64,000 bases of DNA, taken from Antedon bifida (Eukaryota > Echinodermata > Crinoidea > Comatulida > Antedonidae). Positions 28,975 through 41,817 of the stretch are shown piece after piece. The DNA lies in NCBI GenBank assembly GCA_963402885.1, contig OY727095.1:1183001-1247000 (forward strand), read 5' to 3'. Positions within the stretch are counted from its first letter, which is position 1, and the number at the start of each line of letters is the position of its first letter. The notes below the pieces were generated by a model, which was not told the origin of the DNA, searched no databases, and saw only the letters and a program-made list of their open reading frames with translations. Made by a program: the position numbers and the translations under genes.

Positions 28975-31723
28975 AACAACAAAATGTCTCCTATCTATTG
29001 GTAATCCTAATATTGACTGTAATACATTGATATGTGCACTCTAATAATTTAACTCATTGATACACACTTCAAATTGTAACACATTGACATATATCCTCTA
29101 CTAATGACAGCAAGACATTGATATCTCTACTACATTCTCTACTAATACCGGTAAAACATACATATATACACAAACTCCCCAATAACGGTAACATTGATGC
29201 ACATTCTAAACAGTAACACATTGATAGATACACTCCCTCTTGTAAAAACCACCTTTACATAAATTATCTGCAATAGACCGAATTTACCAAATACACCATT
29301 TAATAGCAACATATACAGTAGGAGAGTGTTCATGTTAACACTATTGGTGTGTGCTTTTTATATACTGTATTTTATATAATTTTTGTACACTAAAAACGCC
29401 AATCACACTGGACTGACAAATCTTAAGCTCCGTCAACACTATCAAAACACTACTAAATATGGTAGTAATATCGTGTTCATATATGGGCATATCACATTCA
29501 CATACAGTTTGATAGTGTAGACATAGCTTTAGAGACCTCATGAATCTAAAATCTAAAAGTTTTTTAACAGTCATGGTTATACTTACCTATGAGAAGAAAA
29601 AAGCATTCCAGATGGCTTGGTATATTTGCCGAGTGAAAGTGTTCGCACTAGATTTCTTGTGAAAATCTTAATGAATGAACTTACTGTGTGACTCAGTAAG
29701 TCTTCCAGTTCATGGAACTTTACTGGATTATTCGTATGATAGTTATTATGGAGAAACTTATTACAGTATTTAGTTGATAAATTTTACCCAAAAAAAAGCC
29801 CAGTGTGATTATGGTTGAAGTTTCTTTAATTAATTTTGTAAATCTGTATAAAATAGAATTGAAGGTAATTAATTACAGCCAGTAACATAATATTTGAGAA
29901 ATTAGCAATTGTAATTCAAAAGAATTTTTTTTTTTTAATGGAATACAGTACAGTATAACAAAATGCATTTAAGTTATATTTTGTTTTTAATGGAGATAAA
30001 ACAAAGGGTTAACCTGTTTGATAGATTTAATATTTAGCAAGTGTTTTAAAACAAGAGTAAAACAAATGTGTGTAAAAAAACTGTAAATATATATATTACT
30101 GTGTACTGTATATATAAATTGTAGCGTAGCAGTACAGTGCTACAACTAGCCGAAAACTCCCTTGAGCTGCTCCAAAATGTCTGGTTTTCACAGATACCTG
30201 TAGACTTACCCAAGTCTCTAGTTGTTATCATTTCTTAAGAATCAGGGGCGGATATAGTGGGTAGCGCTTGTGTCACAATATTAATCTTTCCGCATCAATA
30301 TTGAATTGAATCTAGACTACATGAAAGTCATTATTTACATGATTTATTCAATAATGTGGTTAAATATGTTAACACAGTTGAAAGTTATTCCTCTCATGGA
30401 CTACAGTACCATTTTTAAATTTTTCTTAAAAAAACATCTTGTAAATTGTATACCTTGGTATAAGATGCAATTGATCTATTTCTAATAGAAAACTGTGCTG
30501 TTAAAGTTACAATTTGTTTGTTTTGCTATTTCTTAACAAGCCTACACTAGTCAACTTTACCAAATTATGTTTGCTAGTGTAGACTAAAAGTTAACAAAAG
30601 TGATTAGTATTGGTTTTCAGTACATGCCTCGCCTGATAAATTTAAATATTTATTTTTATTACTTAATTTAACTCATGTATATAAATAATAGTATTTTGTA
30701 ATAGGCATACAACTCAGCTTGAATAGAAAATGAATACAGAATTGTGTCAATTCACATAGTGTGTATATATGCATCTTCAGTACATTAGTTCCTATTGGAA
30801 TGTTTGTGTATTAATACAGTAATACTGTAGCTTGATATTCCATCCAAATATTTTTTTCGCAGTTAAGTTATTCACATGTTTGACATATTTTTATATTTAG
30901 ATTTATAGAGCTTTATTAAATCCGTCCAAAAGAAACACAGTAAAATGCATGCTTAGCAATGCCAGTGAATTTGTACAGCTATTAAAAATATGTAATAAAA
31001 ATAATATAAAATGCATTAAAAAAAGTGTTTTATTTTTTGTTAATAAAAATAATTTAAAAGTAAAAAACAAAAATGTAAAAGAATTCAATGCATGCATTGA
31101 CAGAATTTTGTTTTTCTGCAGATAAAAACAATTCTTAATACTAAATGTGTTTTCACACAATGACAGTTATCCAGATAATAAAATAGGAATACTATATGGC
31201 CTTGCATTCATCAACAGAAATGTCTATTCAGACACACAGAATTGTAAATCAAGGTATGTATCAAGGTCACACTTTACTTTTGATAAATTTGGAACCATAC
31301 TTTTTAGTGTAGTGTAGTACAGTTAATCAAATCCTTTGAGAACCATTAACATTTTAAAGAAAGCTTTTTTTGTATAGTTCAACATGATGCCTGTCAATGT
31401 TTGTCATGTATGTGACTCAATTGAGTCTTTTTATAAGTGGCATTAAAACTACTTGATATATCATAAGCACTGAGTTATAAATAAATATGGGGATGTAGTA
31501 AAGAGTCTCGATTTCTAGTGACCATAGAAAATCTGTGGTCATTCACAACACCAGAAGATTTATAGCTATCAAAAAATGGTCCAAGATCCACATTCACTGC
31601 TGTATATTAACCAGCAGTCTGAATTTATTGTTCAATAAATAATGATAATGATATTAAAAAGATACTATAATACCATCGATTTGGTCACGCCACGTACAGA
31701 AGAATATTTGTATAGCATTTCAA
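28975..31723. other. Convergent intergenic region between SUFU and the BOD1L-like gene
   Basis: AT-rich DNA with the SUFU 3' UTR on the left and the BOD1L 3' UTR on the right. On the minus strand an AATAAA at 31624-31629, about 95 bases after the BOD1L stop, is a plausible polyadenylation signal. A MITE lies at 29425-29529. A short imperfect inverted repeat is at about 30540-30590 (CCTACACTAG and CTAGTGTAGA). No coding region is seen. Confidence 0.6.
29425..29529. mobile_element. MITE with AAGCTC...GAGCTT-type ends, copy 2
   Basis: Left end AAGCTCCGTCAACACTATCA. The right end, read in reverse, is AAGCTATGTCTACACTATCA. It is a diverged member of the family at 16708-16817, and the ATATATGGGCATA core is recognisable in opposite orientation. 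Confidence 0.6.
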
Positions 31724-34700
31724 TTACCTTCTTCGTTTACCCTGTTGTTGGCTCTCTGAACGATCTCCAGAAGGCCTTCTCAAGCCTCTTCTAGGTGGTG
31801 TAGAACCCTTTCTATTTCTGCCCGTTTCTCGCTGTGGAGGGGGCGGCGATGATAGTTTTTTTGTCTTTCGTTCACTATAAGCTTGTTCTATATATCTGCT
31901 TGAGGCATGCCCCGTACTAGTTGGGGACTGGGCTCTGCGGCCAGTTACCGATTCACTTGGGGAGTATCGTCTTGGAACTTGCCGCTGTCTTCGACCAGAC
32001 ATGATTGAAGAATTATCTTCTGTGGATGCTTTTCGCCTTTTCTTAGGTTCAGGTTGTTCATCTACTTCACCTTCTTCTTTAGCAGCTGAGCTTTCTGTGC
32101 GTGTGGACTTCCTTGTTGTACGATCTTTAGTTTTGGTGCTTGACTTTGCTTCCTTGCTTGTTTTATCTTCTGTGCTTCCAGATGACCTTGTTTTCTTGAA
32201 ACCATACAAGAGATACTCATCATTAGAGTATCTTGGTGAATGTATCTTTCTTCTGCACCTCATTCCATACCGTCCACCGGTCTTTAATTCCTCATTTGGT
32301 TTCTCCTCAGTAACACTTTCTGCTCCCTCTTTTATCTCGCCCTCTTCATCTGGTTCGTCATCTGGTTCTTCTTCTTCCAGTACTTTCTCTCCCTCATCTG
32401 CACTAAGGTCTCCAGATGATATAGCAGAAAGAGGTGAACTTGCACTACTTTCTTCTTGTCCTGCAGACACTTCAGTGGTCGACTCGTCTTTAATAACCTT
32501 AAACAGACTACCAATCTTTGGTCCCTGATAGGCAGCAGGGGATAGACTGTAGATTGGGATTGCTGCTGGTTCAACTTCTGCAATCTCTTCTAAAGCTGAA
32601 GGTTCATCTTGAGTTGGTGTTGGAGGATTTTCTACTGAAGCGTCATCCTGTTCAGATTCCTGCAATTCTATATTTGATGGCATGTCTTCATCTGCAAGTA
32701 AATGTGTCGAATCCTCTGGTGTGATGCTCTGCTCTTTCTGTACATCAGATTGATTACCACCCTCTATTTTATCTAAACATGAAGTATGGGATTTCTCATC
32801 AGTGTTCGGAGAATCAACATTTAAATCATGATCAGTAATTACATCAACCTTTGGTGATTCCTTTTCCATACTATTACCTTCCGTCGCAACATATTCACCT
32901 TCTTTTACATCGTTTGGTGTGCTTTCTACCACACCACAAATATTCATAGGTACTTCTGGTGCTTTTATATCAGTAACTGAAACCTCTCTAGTTTGTGGCA
33001 TCTCTTTGACAATGCTTTCATCTACTACAAAGTCATCAATATTTTTCGTTTTTTCTTTCAAGTTGTCTGTAGAAATTCCAACATTTGTCTGGTTATCATC
33101 CATTAAAGTGTTTTCAGTTATTGCAATATCACTTTGCTGTTTGTTAACTTCAGTTTCTGGAACTTCAATACAATCCGTTTCCTTTAAATCAACTTCCACA
33201 TTCAGCCCTTCCTGTATTCTATCTTTATGGATCTCTGTTGAAATATCATCACCACTTTTCTGGGTGGTGTCTTCAATACTACTAACTACTGTAGTATCTG
33301 CTGTTGTTTGAGAATCAACTTCACAGAAACTACTATCCTTCAAACTATTACTAGAAGTGGATGCAACATCAGATATTTTCAGTTCTTCATTTACATTCTC
33401 TTTTTCAGGTTCACAAACAGTATCAATAGTTGCTTGGACATTAGAAACATTTAATTGCTCATTTTTACTGTCAACAATCACATCCATTTGTTCTTCTACA
33501 ATCTGATCACCATCATCATTGTCATCTTCTGACATTCTTTTAAGTTGTTTTTCCAATTTTCTTTTAGCTTTCTCCTTTTTTGCTAGCATTTTCTTAAATT
33601 CTGGTGCCCTAAAATTCTTATTACTCGCAATTATTTGTTCTTCTCCATTTAGTTCTTCACAGAGTAGTTGGTGAAACTTCACAAGTGGTTTCCTCAATTT
33701 TCTAGCAATTAAATCAAGCCTGTGTATTTGGGTTTCCTTTGATTTTACATTCTTTCTTGGAGAAAGTGTTTCATCAGAAAGTGATGCGTATGCCATCCTC
33801 TTTTTTTCTTTCTTTTTCTCTAACAATTTCTCTTTCATTTGTTCTTTTAGTTGGATAGAACGTGTCCTTTTATCTCGTCTTTCAGGTTTGTCCTCAGATT
33901 CTTCTGATTAGAAAAACAAAAAATGTATAAGAAAAAAAATTATATGGTAACTATAATTGTAGAATGGATTGTGGAATCTAAAAGAAATTCAATTACAATT
34001 TATTTTACCTTCATCAGAAGTGCTACTTTTGTCCTGTAATGCTTTTCTGCGTTTCTTAACCAATCTTTCAGCTTTCATTTGTTCTATTTTCTTTTGATGT
34101 TCTTCTCTTGCTTGCTGTCTCAAAGCAGCTCTTTCTTCTCTTGCTACAGCCTACGTAATCAGGAAATGTTAAAAATAATATTTTATCGAATTATAAATCA
34201 TCCTAAAAATGTACAGACAAGATTCTGTTCTCTTAAACTAATAAGAACAAATAGTTAGCATTATCTAGATAGAAAAAGAAACAGTTCATTTCCGATCTGG
34301 ATGATTTTAAATATTGTAGATGAAAACAAAAACCAAGTGAATATACTGAGATTTGACATCAAAGGAATACTTGGAGTTGATTGGCTATTAAAGAAACAGA
34401 GGTCAAATAATCATTATCATTCCTGATCCTAATAACTTATCCTGATTGGCTTAGCAGGATTGTGCTATCCATATCGGGCGTTCTCATGCAGACTTGGATA
34501 GGATAGGTTTCTGATCTGGATTCTCCGCAAATGTGAACAATAGTTTTAAATGGTGAAATAATTTCATTCAATGTATAAGTAGTTGTTTGCACAATATTTG
34601 GAGAATAGATTACTTTGTGAATTCTCCAATTACTTACAGCTTTTCTTCTCCTCTCTTGTCGTTTTTCTACATCTTCGTCACTATCACTATGATACCGACT

Positions 34701-37429
34701 AATAGCCAGAGCCAGGTTAGACGATTTTTTGGCAGATCCCTTGGACGAACCCTTATCCAAGTCTGTTGCTGTGGAGGATGACCTAGATGATGACCGATCC
34801 TCTTCAATTTCCATATCAACACCTTAAAATAAATGTAATAGACTATTGTGTGGGTTCAGAATAAAGATACAAATAAACAGAAATAAAGATTTTCACCACT
34901 ATCAGATGATAATATGTGTATCTCATTAATTAAATACAAATATTTGTGTTAAAAATTCCTACTGTGTGTTGTTCTCTATATGCACCTTTTGATCTACAAT
35001 ACTGTTATACTTTCTACTTTTACACTAAAAAATCTGCAAAAAAGGACTTATAAGAAGTACTTATAGTCAAAATGTTTTATTATAATTTGTACTGGCATAA
35101 ATATTAATAACATACCAACTTTCTTAAGACCATCATCTAAGTCGGCTTCTGAATCTGATAAATCACTACTGCTGGAAGATGAGCTAATGCCTTCTGTAAA
35201 CGATGATAAATCACTGGTATGTACTGAGCTGACAGTAATGTCTGTTAATTGATCTTCACAAGCATCATCTTTATCCTCAAATTCATCCTTCAATTCCAAA
35301 TCTCCATCTGTTTTATCCTCTATTTTTCCTTCGATATCTTTTACTTCTTCTACAACTACATTGTGTAATTGTATTTCTTTTGTTGTTTCAGTTTGATTTT
35401 CTTCTTTCTTTTCACCAACTAAAGATTTTAATTTTTCTGTTGCTTTATGAAGGAGGTTCTTCATAAATTTAAACGATTCCGCCTTCGGAGGTTCTTCAGA
35501 TTCGGATTGTTCAACTTTTAAAGTTTCTGGAATCTCAATATCCATATCTATTTTTTTTAAAAAACGAATAAAAAAGTGCATAAATACAAATTTTACATAA
35601 AAATTTCAAATCTACAGTTGCGTGTTTTGCAAATCTCTCTGATAACATGTGTTAGTTGCACTAAACACATGTTTTTGTCAAACCACTTAGTGGTTAGTGT
35701 CTCTACTGATATCCATTGTTTGAAGTAATAAATGCTTATTATTTCTTAAGCTCTGTTTACACTATCAAACTTTATGTGACCAAAAAATTTGATGTGCCCA
35801 TATATGGACATACTGATGTCATAGCACTACCATATTTGAGGACATCTCATTTTTTTGTCAAACAAGCTTTACACAGACCTTGAGTTCCTGGAGCTGGTGG
35901 TTCATCTGGTGGAAGTGGCGGAGCAATACTATCTGGCAGAGGTGGTGGTGGAGCCTCTTCAGGTAACGGTGGTGGAGAATTGCTCGGAAGTGGCGGTGCC
36001 TCATATGGTAACGGTGGTGGTGTTGCAAGAGACGATGCTGATACCATGATTGGCGGTGGTGGCGTACTGACAGAAACGTGTCCAGTAAATGGAGGTGCTT
36101 GACTGACAAATGTTGATTGGTGAGAATCTGTTGGTCCTTGGTTGGTGTATGGTGGTAACAGATTGGAAGTACTGGCTGCAATTGATCTGGGAGGGGCTAC
36201 TTCTGGAGATGGATCCAGGTCAACCTTGAGAATGCCTTGCAACACTTCTTCTAATTTTGGACGGAAGACATGCTGAATCTGAGGGTCAACAACTTGTTCT
36301 ATGACTCGCTCCACTCCTATTGCAAGAATCTCTGATCTAGAAAAAAAAACCATATTATATAGTGTTCTGTAAGTTAAGTTCATTAAATTTCTCATTTTCA
36401 TCGATATTTCATAATACCACCAATAAGAAGGCTTAGCATGGGTTTCACAAAGTGATGGTGGTGACAAGAACTGGAGCTGCAAGAAGCAAGTAAACACTAC
36501 TTTAAAATAAAGAGGTTTCTGTTTTTTGTTAGAAGAAATTAAGGTAATGGCTGAACCCATCTGCCTGAGTTCATCCATCTATTAAGGCTAAACCTACTGG
36601 TTAATCTGTCTTCTCAGACTGTCCCTCAGATGGTTCTTGTTCATGGTTGGACTCCATGTTACTCCACTCAAAAAGTTTGATACATAACTTTCCACACGTT
36701 GTCTTAAATTCTGGTAAGCAGGCTATAGATTAAAACAAATTAAATTAATTGTATTAATTACACTTAGATACACATATTGCTATGTGCATTTATATTAACA
36801 CATTTTTCAATTACAATAATCAATCAAGGAATATCATACACATTTTAATTGTAATCTGGTAAGGTAAAGGTATTTATATTTTTTTTGTCCTCAAGCTTAA
36901 CTGGAAACTGAGGAAATTCGGATTAGGCCCTCCACGGAGACCCACGGAAGCCAGCAGTGCAGCGCTTACCAGATCAGCACACCTGGAGACGATCCCCTTT
37001 TTTGCGAATAGTGTTCTTTAATACATGCACTACTAGCTAGGTAGGTCTCTATTTGTACACGGCATATAAATCACAGTTGTATAATTGGTATTTTACTATC
37101 CTACCATGGCTAGGCCTACCATGCATAGGCCTAGGCATAATTAGTAGTAGACTAGCCTAGGCCTATACTCTTAGGTAGTGCCTGGCTAGGCCCCCTAGCT
37201 AGTGCCTGGCCAGGCCCCTAGCTAGGCCTACGCTATTGTTGTTAGGCTAGGGTGGTAGGAAGCCGATGCATGGGGCCTGCCTGCCCTGTCTGGATTCTAG
37301 AAACTTTACTTTCGTGTCAACGTCTCCCAAACAATCTCTTCTAAATTGATCAAATGTTCCTTCTGACTTCAATTGTTGAAGAACATCATTTACCAAAATA
37401 GGATCGGCTACATCTGGTGCAACGTCCAT
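31724..37429 (-). CDS. BOD1L1: BOD1L1-like protein with N-terminal Shg1/BOD1 domain
   Basis: Seven exons: 37310-37429, 36598-36722, 35879-36336, 35116-35547, 34638-34822, 34009-34150 and 31724-33903. The total is 3642 bases, or 1213 residues, in frame across all joins. The N-terminus holds a full Shg1/BOD1-type domain: LKSEGTFDQFRRDCLGDVDT, PAYQNLRQRVESYVSNFL, WSPTMNKNHLR, then VERVIEQVVDPQIQHVFRP. A proline-rich region follows (about 150-235), then acidic and coiled-coil-like Lys/Glu segments. The C-terminus is Arg/Ser-rich. Two compact blocks inside the disordered part (about 940-965, KIGSLFKVIKDES; and about 1030-1057, GRYGMRCRRKIHSPRY) look conserved. Human BOD1L1 is about 3050 residues and acts in replication-fork protection and SETD1A/COMPASS. 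BOD1 controls PP2A at kinetochores. The exon 3 donor is unusual (GTCTGT; an in-frame GTAAAG donor 6 bases on is an alternative) and lies in a MITE end. Confidence 0.85.
35748..35881. mobile_element. MITE in a BOD1L intron whose right end covers the exon 3 splice donor
   Basis: The left end AAGCTCTGTTTACACTATCA and the core GCCCATATATGGACAT match the family at 16708-16817. The right end is degenerate (GTCAAAC then AAGCTTTACACAGACCTT) and overlaps the last bases of BOD1L exon 3 and its donor. Confidence 0.65.
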
Positions 37430-38029
37430 ATTTCAACGTTTGTATATTAAACACAGTAGGCCTAGGCTAGCTAAGCTAGCAGCGCAACAGTCGGTCCTTT
37501 AGCAGCCAGGTTCTCTCTCCTCTGGCCCTCTGTGCATGTTCCATACGATCGAGAAATAAACATGTTGGGCGCCCTCTATAGATGGACAGAAGTTTAGAAA
37601 ATAGGAAATTGTTGTAAATCACGATATTAATTAGTGCTCTATCATGACGTCATATGATTGACCGTCACGAATCATATGATTGTTGATTATTCTATCATTT
37701 TTAAGATGAAAACTTTTTCGATTTCTTTTGTTTCATGTAGGAGAAATGCATATTTATATAGTTATCGTCGACCGTTATCGTCCTACTATAAATGGGCCTG
37801 CTACATTCAGTTGTTCCTTTTCTTGGAACGGTCAATTCTGTATGTGATTTTCTATTATTTAACAACACGGCGCCGTCTTTTAAGTAGGTGATTTTCTACG
37901 GCAACACGGCGCCGTCTTCCGTTCCGCCATCTTCAATGATTTTAATACCGATATCAAAAGCAAGAATCACCCCATTTATACCTTTTCTTCACCTCCACAC
38001 ATCGTCATCCATTACCAAAATCAAACATC
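37430..38029. other. BOD1L 5' flank
   Basis: This contains the BOD1L promoter area (the start codon is at 37429). CCTAGG/GGCCTA-rich clusters lie close by. Two near-identical ACACGGCGCCGTCTT motifs occur at about 37864 and 37904. No TATA box and no second gene are evident. Confidence 0.5.
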
Positions 38030-38523
38030 CAGAAAATTAGAATCTTCGAAATATAGTTTCAAACGAGAAATGATCGTATGCATGTTTCAAGATAAGATGG
38101 CAGGTGTCGACTGTGTTATACAAGATTCTATTCACACATTCTGTTCGGTATAGTATTTGAGTCTCAGCTTTTATGGATAATATCAACACTTGGAGTCATT
38201 AAGAAACACACGTTTGATTATAATGATGTTAATAATATGTGTCGTCATACGTCATAATCAATTTCATCATCATGAGTGTCGTCATTACCATCAAAGCCTT
38301 CATAAATGTTCATAGACATCGTTGTTAATTAATGTTTCCATGTAACGCATCCTCAATTTAAAAACGACAAGAGTTTGTTACTATTTTATGTGTCAGATAT
38401 TTGTTTACTTTTCTTAGTTTTATATGCTTTTATGCTTCGTCGGGTTGTCGTCCAGACCGAGTATGGATTATCATATCAATCAATAAATATAAGAATTCAG
38501 AAATCAGAATAACTATTTAGTAT

Positions 38524-38800
38524 AAATTAATTGAATTGAATTTATTAGGAAAATCATCATAAAAATACTACAAAATGATAACATAAATTACTGACTATTA
38601 CAAATAATACATTTATAAAAGATTTTCCAGGATAGCCCAAAAAGCTTATTAGCTTATTTTCATTGGGATCCTTTATAATCTAAAATAAAAAATCTAAGCA
38701 TTACAAAGTATTGCATTAAACACGTAAATATAACAAAAACAATAATATATATAAAACAGACTGATGATGATGATTGACTTATAGTATATATAGTCTTTTG
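38524..38800. mobile_element. Insertion present only in duplication copy A
   Basis: In copy B the flanks TTAGTATAAATT and TATTTTAATACGAGTG are almost adjacent (about 42278-42306). Here about 280 bp intervene. They include AAGCTTATTAGCTTATTTTC and GGGATCC...TTTAT, which resembles a LINE 3' end in reverse orientation. Confidence 0.55.
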
Positions 38801-39580
38801 TTCTAAATATTTTAATACGAGTGAATGATAGTAATAAGATGAGGCATCGGTATGAAAACATGCCGAAAGCAGACATCCAGAAAATTGGAATCTTCAAAAT
38901 ACAGTTTCAAACCAGAAATGATCGTATGCATGTTTCAAGATAAGAGGGCAGGTGCCGACTGTGTTATACAAGATTCCATTCTGCAGACATTTATCTGTTG
39001 GGTATATTATTTGAGTCTCAGCTTTTATGGATAATATCAACACTTTGAGTCATTAAGAAATACACATTTGATTATAATGATGTTAGTTTATTATTTTTGG
39101 GAAAAAAAACTGGCCTTGCATCAACGCTTATTAGCTATGAAATATGTATTAGTAAACCATAAACTGTAAACTTTATATTAAATTGATATTTCAAAATCGT
39201 GTAAATTCTTCTGCTTGAAAAATCTGTCATACCAGCTTAAAGTACGCCTGTAATGAAATCAACGAAATATATAAATATAAATGGGTCTATTGATCACTTT
39301 AGTTATAGTTATGTTTCTAAAAATTAGAATTGGAAATATATTTGACATTGGATATTTGAATAGGTAAAATTGTAATAAAATGTAATTCTTTCTTTTATAT
39401 TTTAGGCCTAATGATGTAAAATTAAATCGAGAGAGTATCATTAATTTCAACAAGTCTTGTCTCACATATTTTCGTGGTCCCTTTATAAATTCCACGGTAC
39501 TGTTTGATAAATATTTGTGAAGGTGGACGAGGAATACATGTTACGTGGAAGGAGGAGTAAACTTGAAAATGAACATAGGC

Positions 39581-40722
39581 CTACTTACATTCATATGTGA
39601 CCTGCAGATATTTGTAGGTGCCAACACATGGATCACCAAACACGCTGTTACTGCCATAAACACTGCACGAACTCTTGCCGTCACAAAGCTGGTTTACCTT
39701 TGAGATGGATTTTTGCGCAAAGCACGACGTATCGGGTGGTGTTGTAGTGGAGTATGCGCAGCGTGTACTGTACGGCACGGACCGTCCGTATTCAGCACAT
39801 AGTACATTAATCTTGTGATTTCCACAGTTTATCTTCATTGTGCCGTGTTCACACACATATCTAGTGACGACAGCATCTGCAAGTTTGATAATCAATAATT
39901 ATTCTAAGTAATAAGTAATGTTAGATATATTGAATATCCATATATCCACTTGTTTAGGTCTAGGCCTGTCTAAATAATTTACATTTTAAAAATGTACAAT
40001 GTAGCGATCAATAGGTCACAACAAATATACTTGCTTTTTCTTTATTATTTTATTTTTATTTATTCAATTTCTGCCATATACAAAACAAAGAAGACAAAAC
40101 AAATATAAAGGACAAGGAAAGAAAACACCTATGCTAGTTAGTCAACCCAGAACAGAGCACAGAAAGAAACAAACAAATATATTACGTTCTACAAGTAAAG
40201 GAGCTACAAGAAAGCGATCAACTACACACATTTTCAATATCAAAATTATTTTTAAAATAAATATTGAGATAATTTAATAATTTGGTTTTAAAAGAACTAA
40301 CAGAAATATCTAAGTTGCGAATTCGAAAGACTATTTCAAGGCAAACGCAAACTCGCCTCCGGGCAAACTCTAGTCATGCTGTTTTAAACTATTTGTTCCA
40401 AAAAATGAAAGAGTCCATGCACATGAGTTTATATATTGACTTTATGATATATTTAATTCTGACATTAAATATCAGCTTTATATATTCTATTTTTCTTTAG
40501 CTCCAGCTAGAAATCTTTGCCAGTGGTCAATAATGGAAAAAAATCTTTTTCAGTAATTTTTCAGCTGATTTTGTCATAGAAAAGTTTCAGAAACATTTTT
40601 AAACCAGAGGCTGAACAAATATTTTAGAAAATATATTTGGCCTAGTTAAACTAACTTGTGTAATACTCACTACTTGTTCCTAAGAAAACAGCCAATAAGC
40701 AGACAACCACAAAGATCTTCAT
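39581..40722 (-). CDS. Secreted SUEL-type (rhamnose-binding) lectin, copy A
   Basis: Two exons, 40671-40722 and 39581-39876, encode 115 residues. Exon 1 is a signal peptide, MKIFVVVCLLAVFLGTS, with the codon split at the junction (A|AT). The mature part is one SUEL/galactose-rhamnose-binding lectin domain. It has the family landmarks AEYGRS, LCDGKSSCSV and FGDPCVGTYKYLQVTYEC, and ends two codons later. Proteins of this class are extracellular lectins in sea-urchin eggs, fish eggs and body fluids, where they bind glycans and agglutinate cells. The domain normally has eight paired cysteines. Here I count nine, the extra one being in NVLCAEYGR. Copy B (43185-44659) differs at only about half a dozen residues. 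The intron contains a LINE 3' end shared by both copies. Confidence 0.88.
40035..40365 (-). mobile_element. LINE 3' fragment in the intron of lectin copy A
   Basis: Minus-strand translation near 40260-40330 gives RNLDISVSSFKTKLLNYL, like the end of non-LTR ORF2 proteins. It is followed by a 3' UTR ending in an AATAAATAAAAATAAAATAA tail. The same fragment is at 43630-43960, so it inserted before the segmental duplication. Confidence 0.55.
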
Positions 40723-40778
40723 GTTTGATGTTTCTGTATTCTGAAACTGAATTAATTAATCGTCAATGATGTACATGA

Positions 40779-40786
40779 TATTTATA
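40779..40786 (-). promoter_or_regulatory. TATA box of lectin copy A
   Basis: TATAAATA on the minus strand lies about 57 bases upstream of the lectin ATG (40722). Upstream of it, 40813-40925 carries two direct copies of a ~55-bp sequence containing TTCTGAAACATCCGGA-type motifs. Confidence 0.6.
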
Positions 40787-41212
40787 CTTTTTCTCCAGGA
40801 TAGTGGGAGCGTTTGATGTTAATCCTGCATTCTGAAACATCCGGACCTTGCATTTATAGAAAAGGGTGCGTTTTATGTTAATCTTGTATTCTAAAACATC
40901 CGGAGCTTGAATTTATAAGAAAGGGGTGCAGCCAAGTAATGTGAAAACGTCAAATAAGTATTGTTTATTTTTTACCTTTACTTTCAATTTTTGAACGATT
41001 ATAATCGAATCTTTCAGAGTGGGACTATAAGCTACTTTGGAAACATTTAATTATTTTAAATTATTACTGACGTTTATATAATAATTTATTGTTTACGATT
41101 CAAAATAATTTGCTGAAATACATTTCGGAAATGATTTAATCCATGGTGGAATTAAAACTAATTCATCTTGTTTAAGTATCTAACAACTAATCCAAAAAAA
41201 GGTGTGCAGTAA

Positions 41213-41285
41213 GGCGCTGTGGCTTAGCGGTTAAAGCGCCTGTCTAGTAAACAGGAGATCCCCGGTTCAAATCCGGGCAGTGCCT
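41213..41285 (+). tRNA. tRNA-Thr(AGT) A1
   Basis: A 73-nt cloverleaf: acceptor GGCGCTG/CAGTGCC, anticodon stem CCTGT/ACAGG, loop CTAGTAA, T-stem CCCGG/CCGGG and discriminator T. Internal A box TGGCTTAGCGG and B box GGTTCAAATCC are intact. A T5 run just after it can terminate Pol III. The body is close to vertebrate tRNA-Thr-AGT. This sequence is the consensus used for all copies below, with positions counted 1-73. Confidence 0.95.
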
Positions 41286-41365
41286 TAATTTTTATCGCAT
41301 ACATTTTAATATACAAAATGGTTTTCAGTTATTATTTTTGTTAACGTAATTCAGCATTGCATCAA

Positions 41366-41438
41366 GGCGCTGTGGCTTAGCGGTTAAAGCGCCTGTCTTG
41401 TAAACCGGAGATCCTCGGTTCAAATCCGGGCAGTCCCT
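41366..41438 (+). tRNA. tRNA-Thr(TGT) A2, degenerate
   Basis: A34T gives TGT. A41C, C50T and G70C break pairs in the anticodon and acceptor stems (the T-stem change is a wobble), so it is probably a pseudogene. Confidence 0.6.
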
Positions 41439-41518
41439 TAATTTTTATCGTATACTATTTTAATATACAAAATGTTTTTAAGTTATTATTTTGTTAACGT
41501 AATTCAGCATTGCAGCAA

Positions 41519-41591
41519 GGCGCTGTGGCTTAGCGGTTAAAGCGCCTGTCTAGTAAACAGGAGATCCCCGGTTCAAGTCCGGGCAGGGCCT
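41519..41591 (+). tRNA. tRNA-Thr(AGT) A3, variant
   Basis: A59G lies in the T-loop. T69G mismatches the acceptor stem. Confidence 0.75.
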
Positions 41592-41672
41592 TAATTTTTA
41601 TCGTATACCATTTTAATATTCAAAATATTTTTCAGTTATTATTTTTTTTGACGTAATTCAGCATTGCAGCAA

Positions 41673-41737
41673 GGCTAAGCGGTTAAAGCGCCTGTCTTGT
41701 AAACAGGAGATCCCCGGTTCATATCCGGGCAGTGCCT
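41673..41737 (+). pseudogene. tRNA-Thr(TGT) A4, 5'-deleted
   Basis: About nine bases covering the end of the acceptor stem and the start of the D arm are missing. The 3' part is intact except for an A-to-T in the T-loop. Confidence 0.8.
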
Positions 41738-41817
41738 TAATTTTTATCGTATACATTTTAATATTCAAAATATTTTTCAGTTATTATTTTTTTTAACGTA
41801 ATTCAGCATTGCAGCAA

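Larger units (their letters stand above)
38030..41199. repeat. Segmental duplication, copy A (contains lectin gene A)
   Basis: Colinear with 41857-45125. The shared order is a sub-repeat R (38030-38230), a stretch with TGAGTGTCGTCATTACCATC, a second R copy (38875-39085), then the lectin gene, its promoter and flank. The end is at AAAAAAAGGTGTG just before the first tRNA gene. It carries one insertion that copy B lacks (38524-38800). Confidence 0.85.

Noticed and set aside
31995-33311. Plus-strand frames of 130-175 codons over the BOD1L last exon
   Set aside because: They are antisense shadows of the low-complexity BOD1L coding exon, which has supported splice joins on the minus strand.
36880-36990. 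GC-richer stretch in BOD1L intron 1 considered as a SINE or tRNA
   Set aside because: No convincing A/B box pair or second copy in the window.
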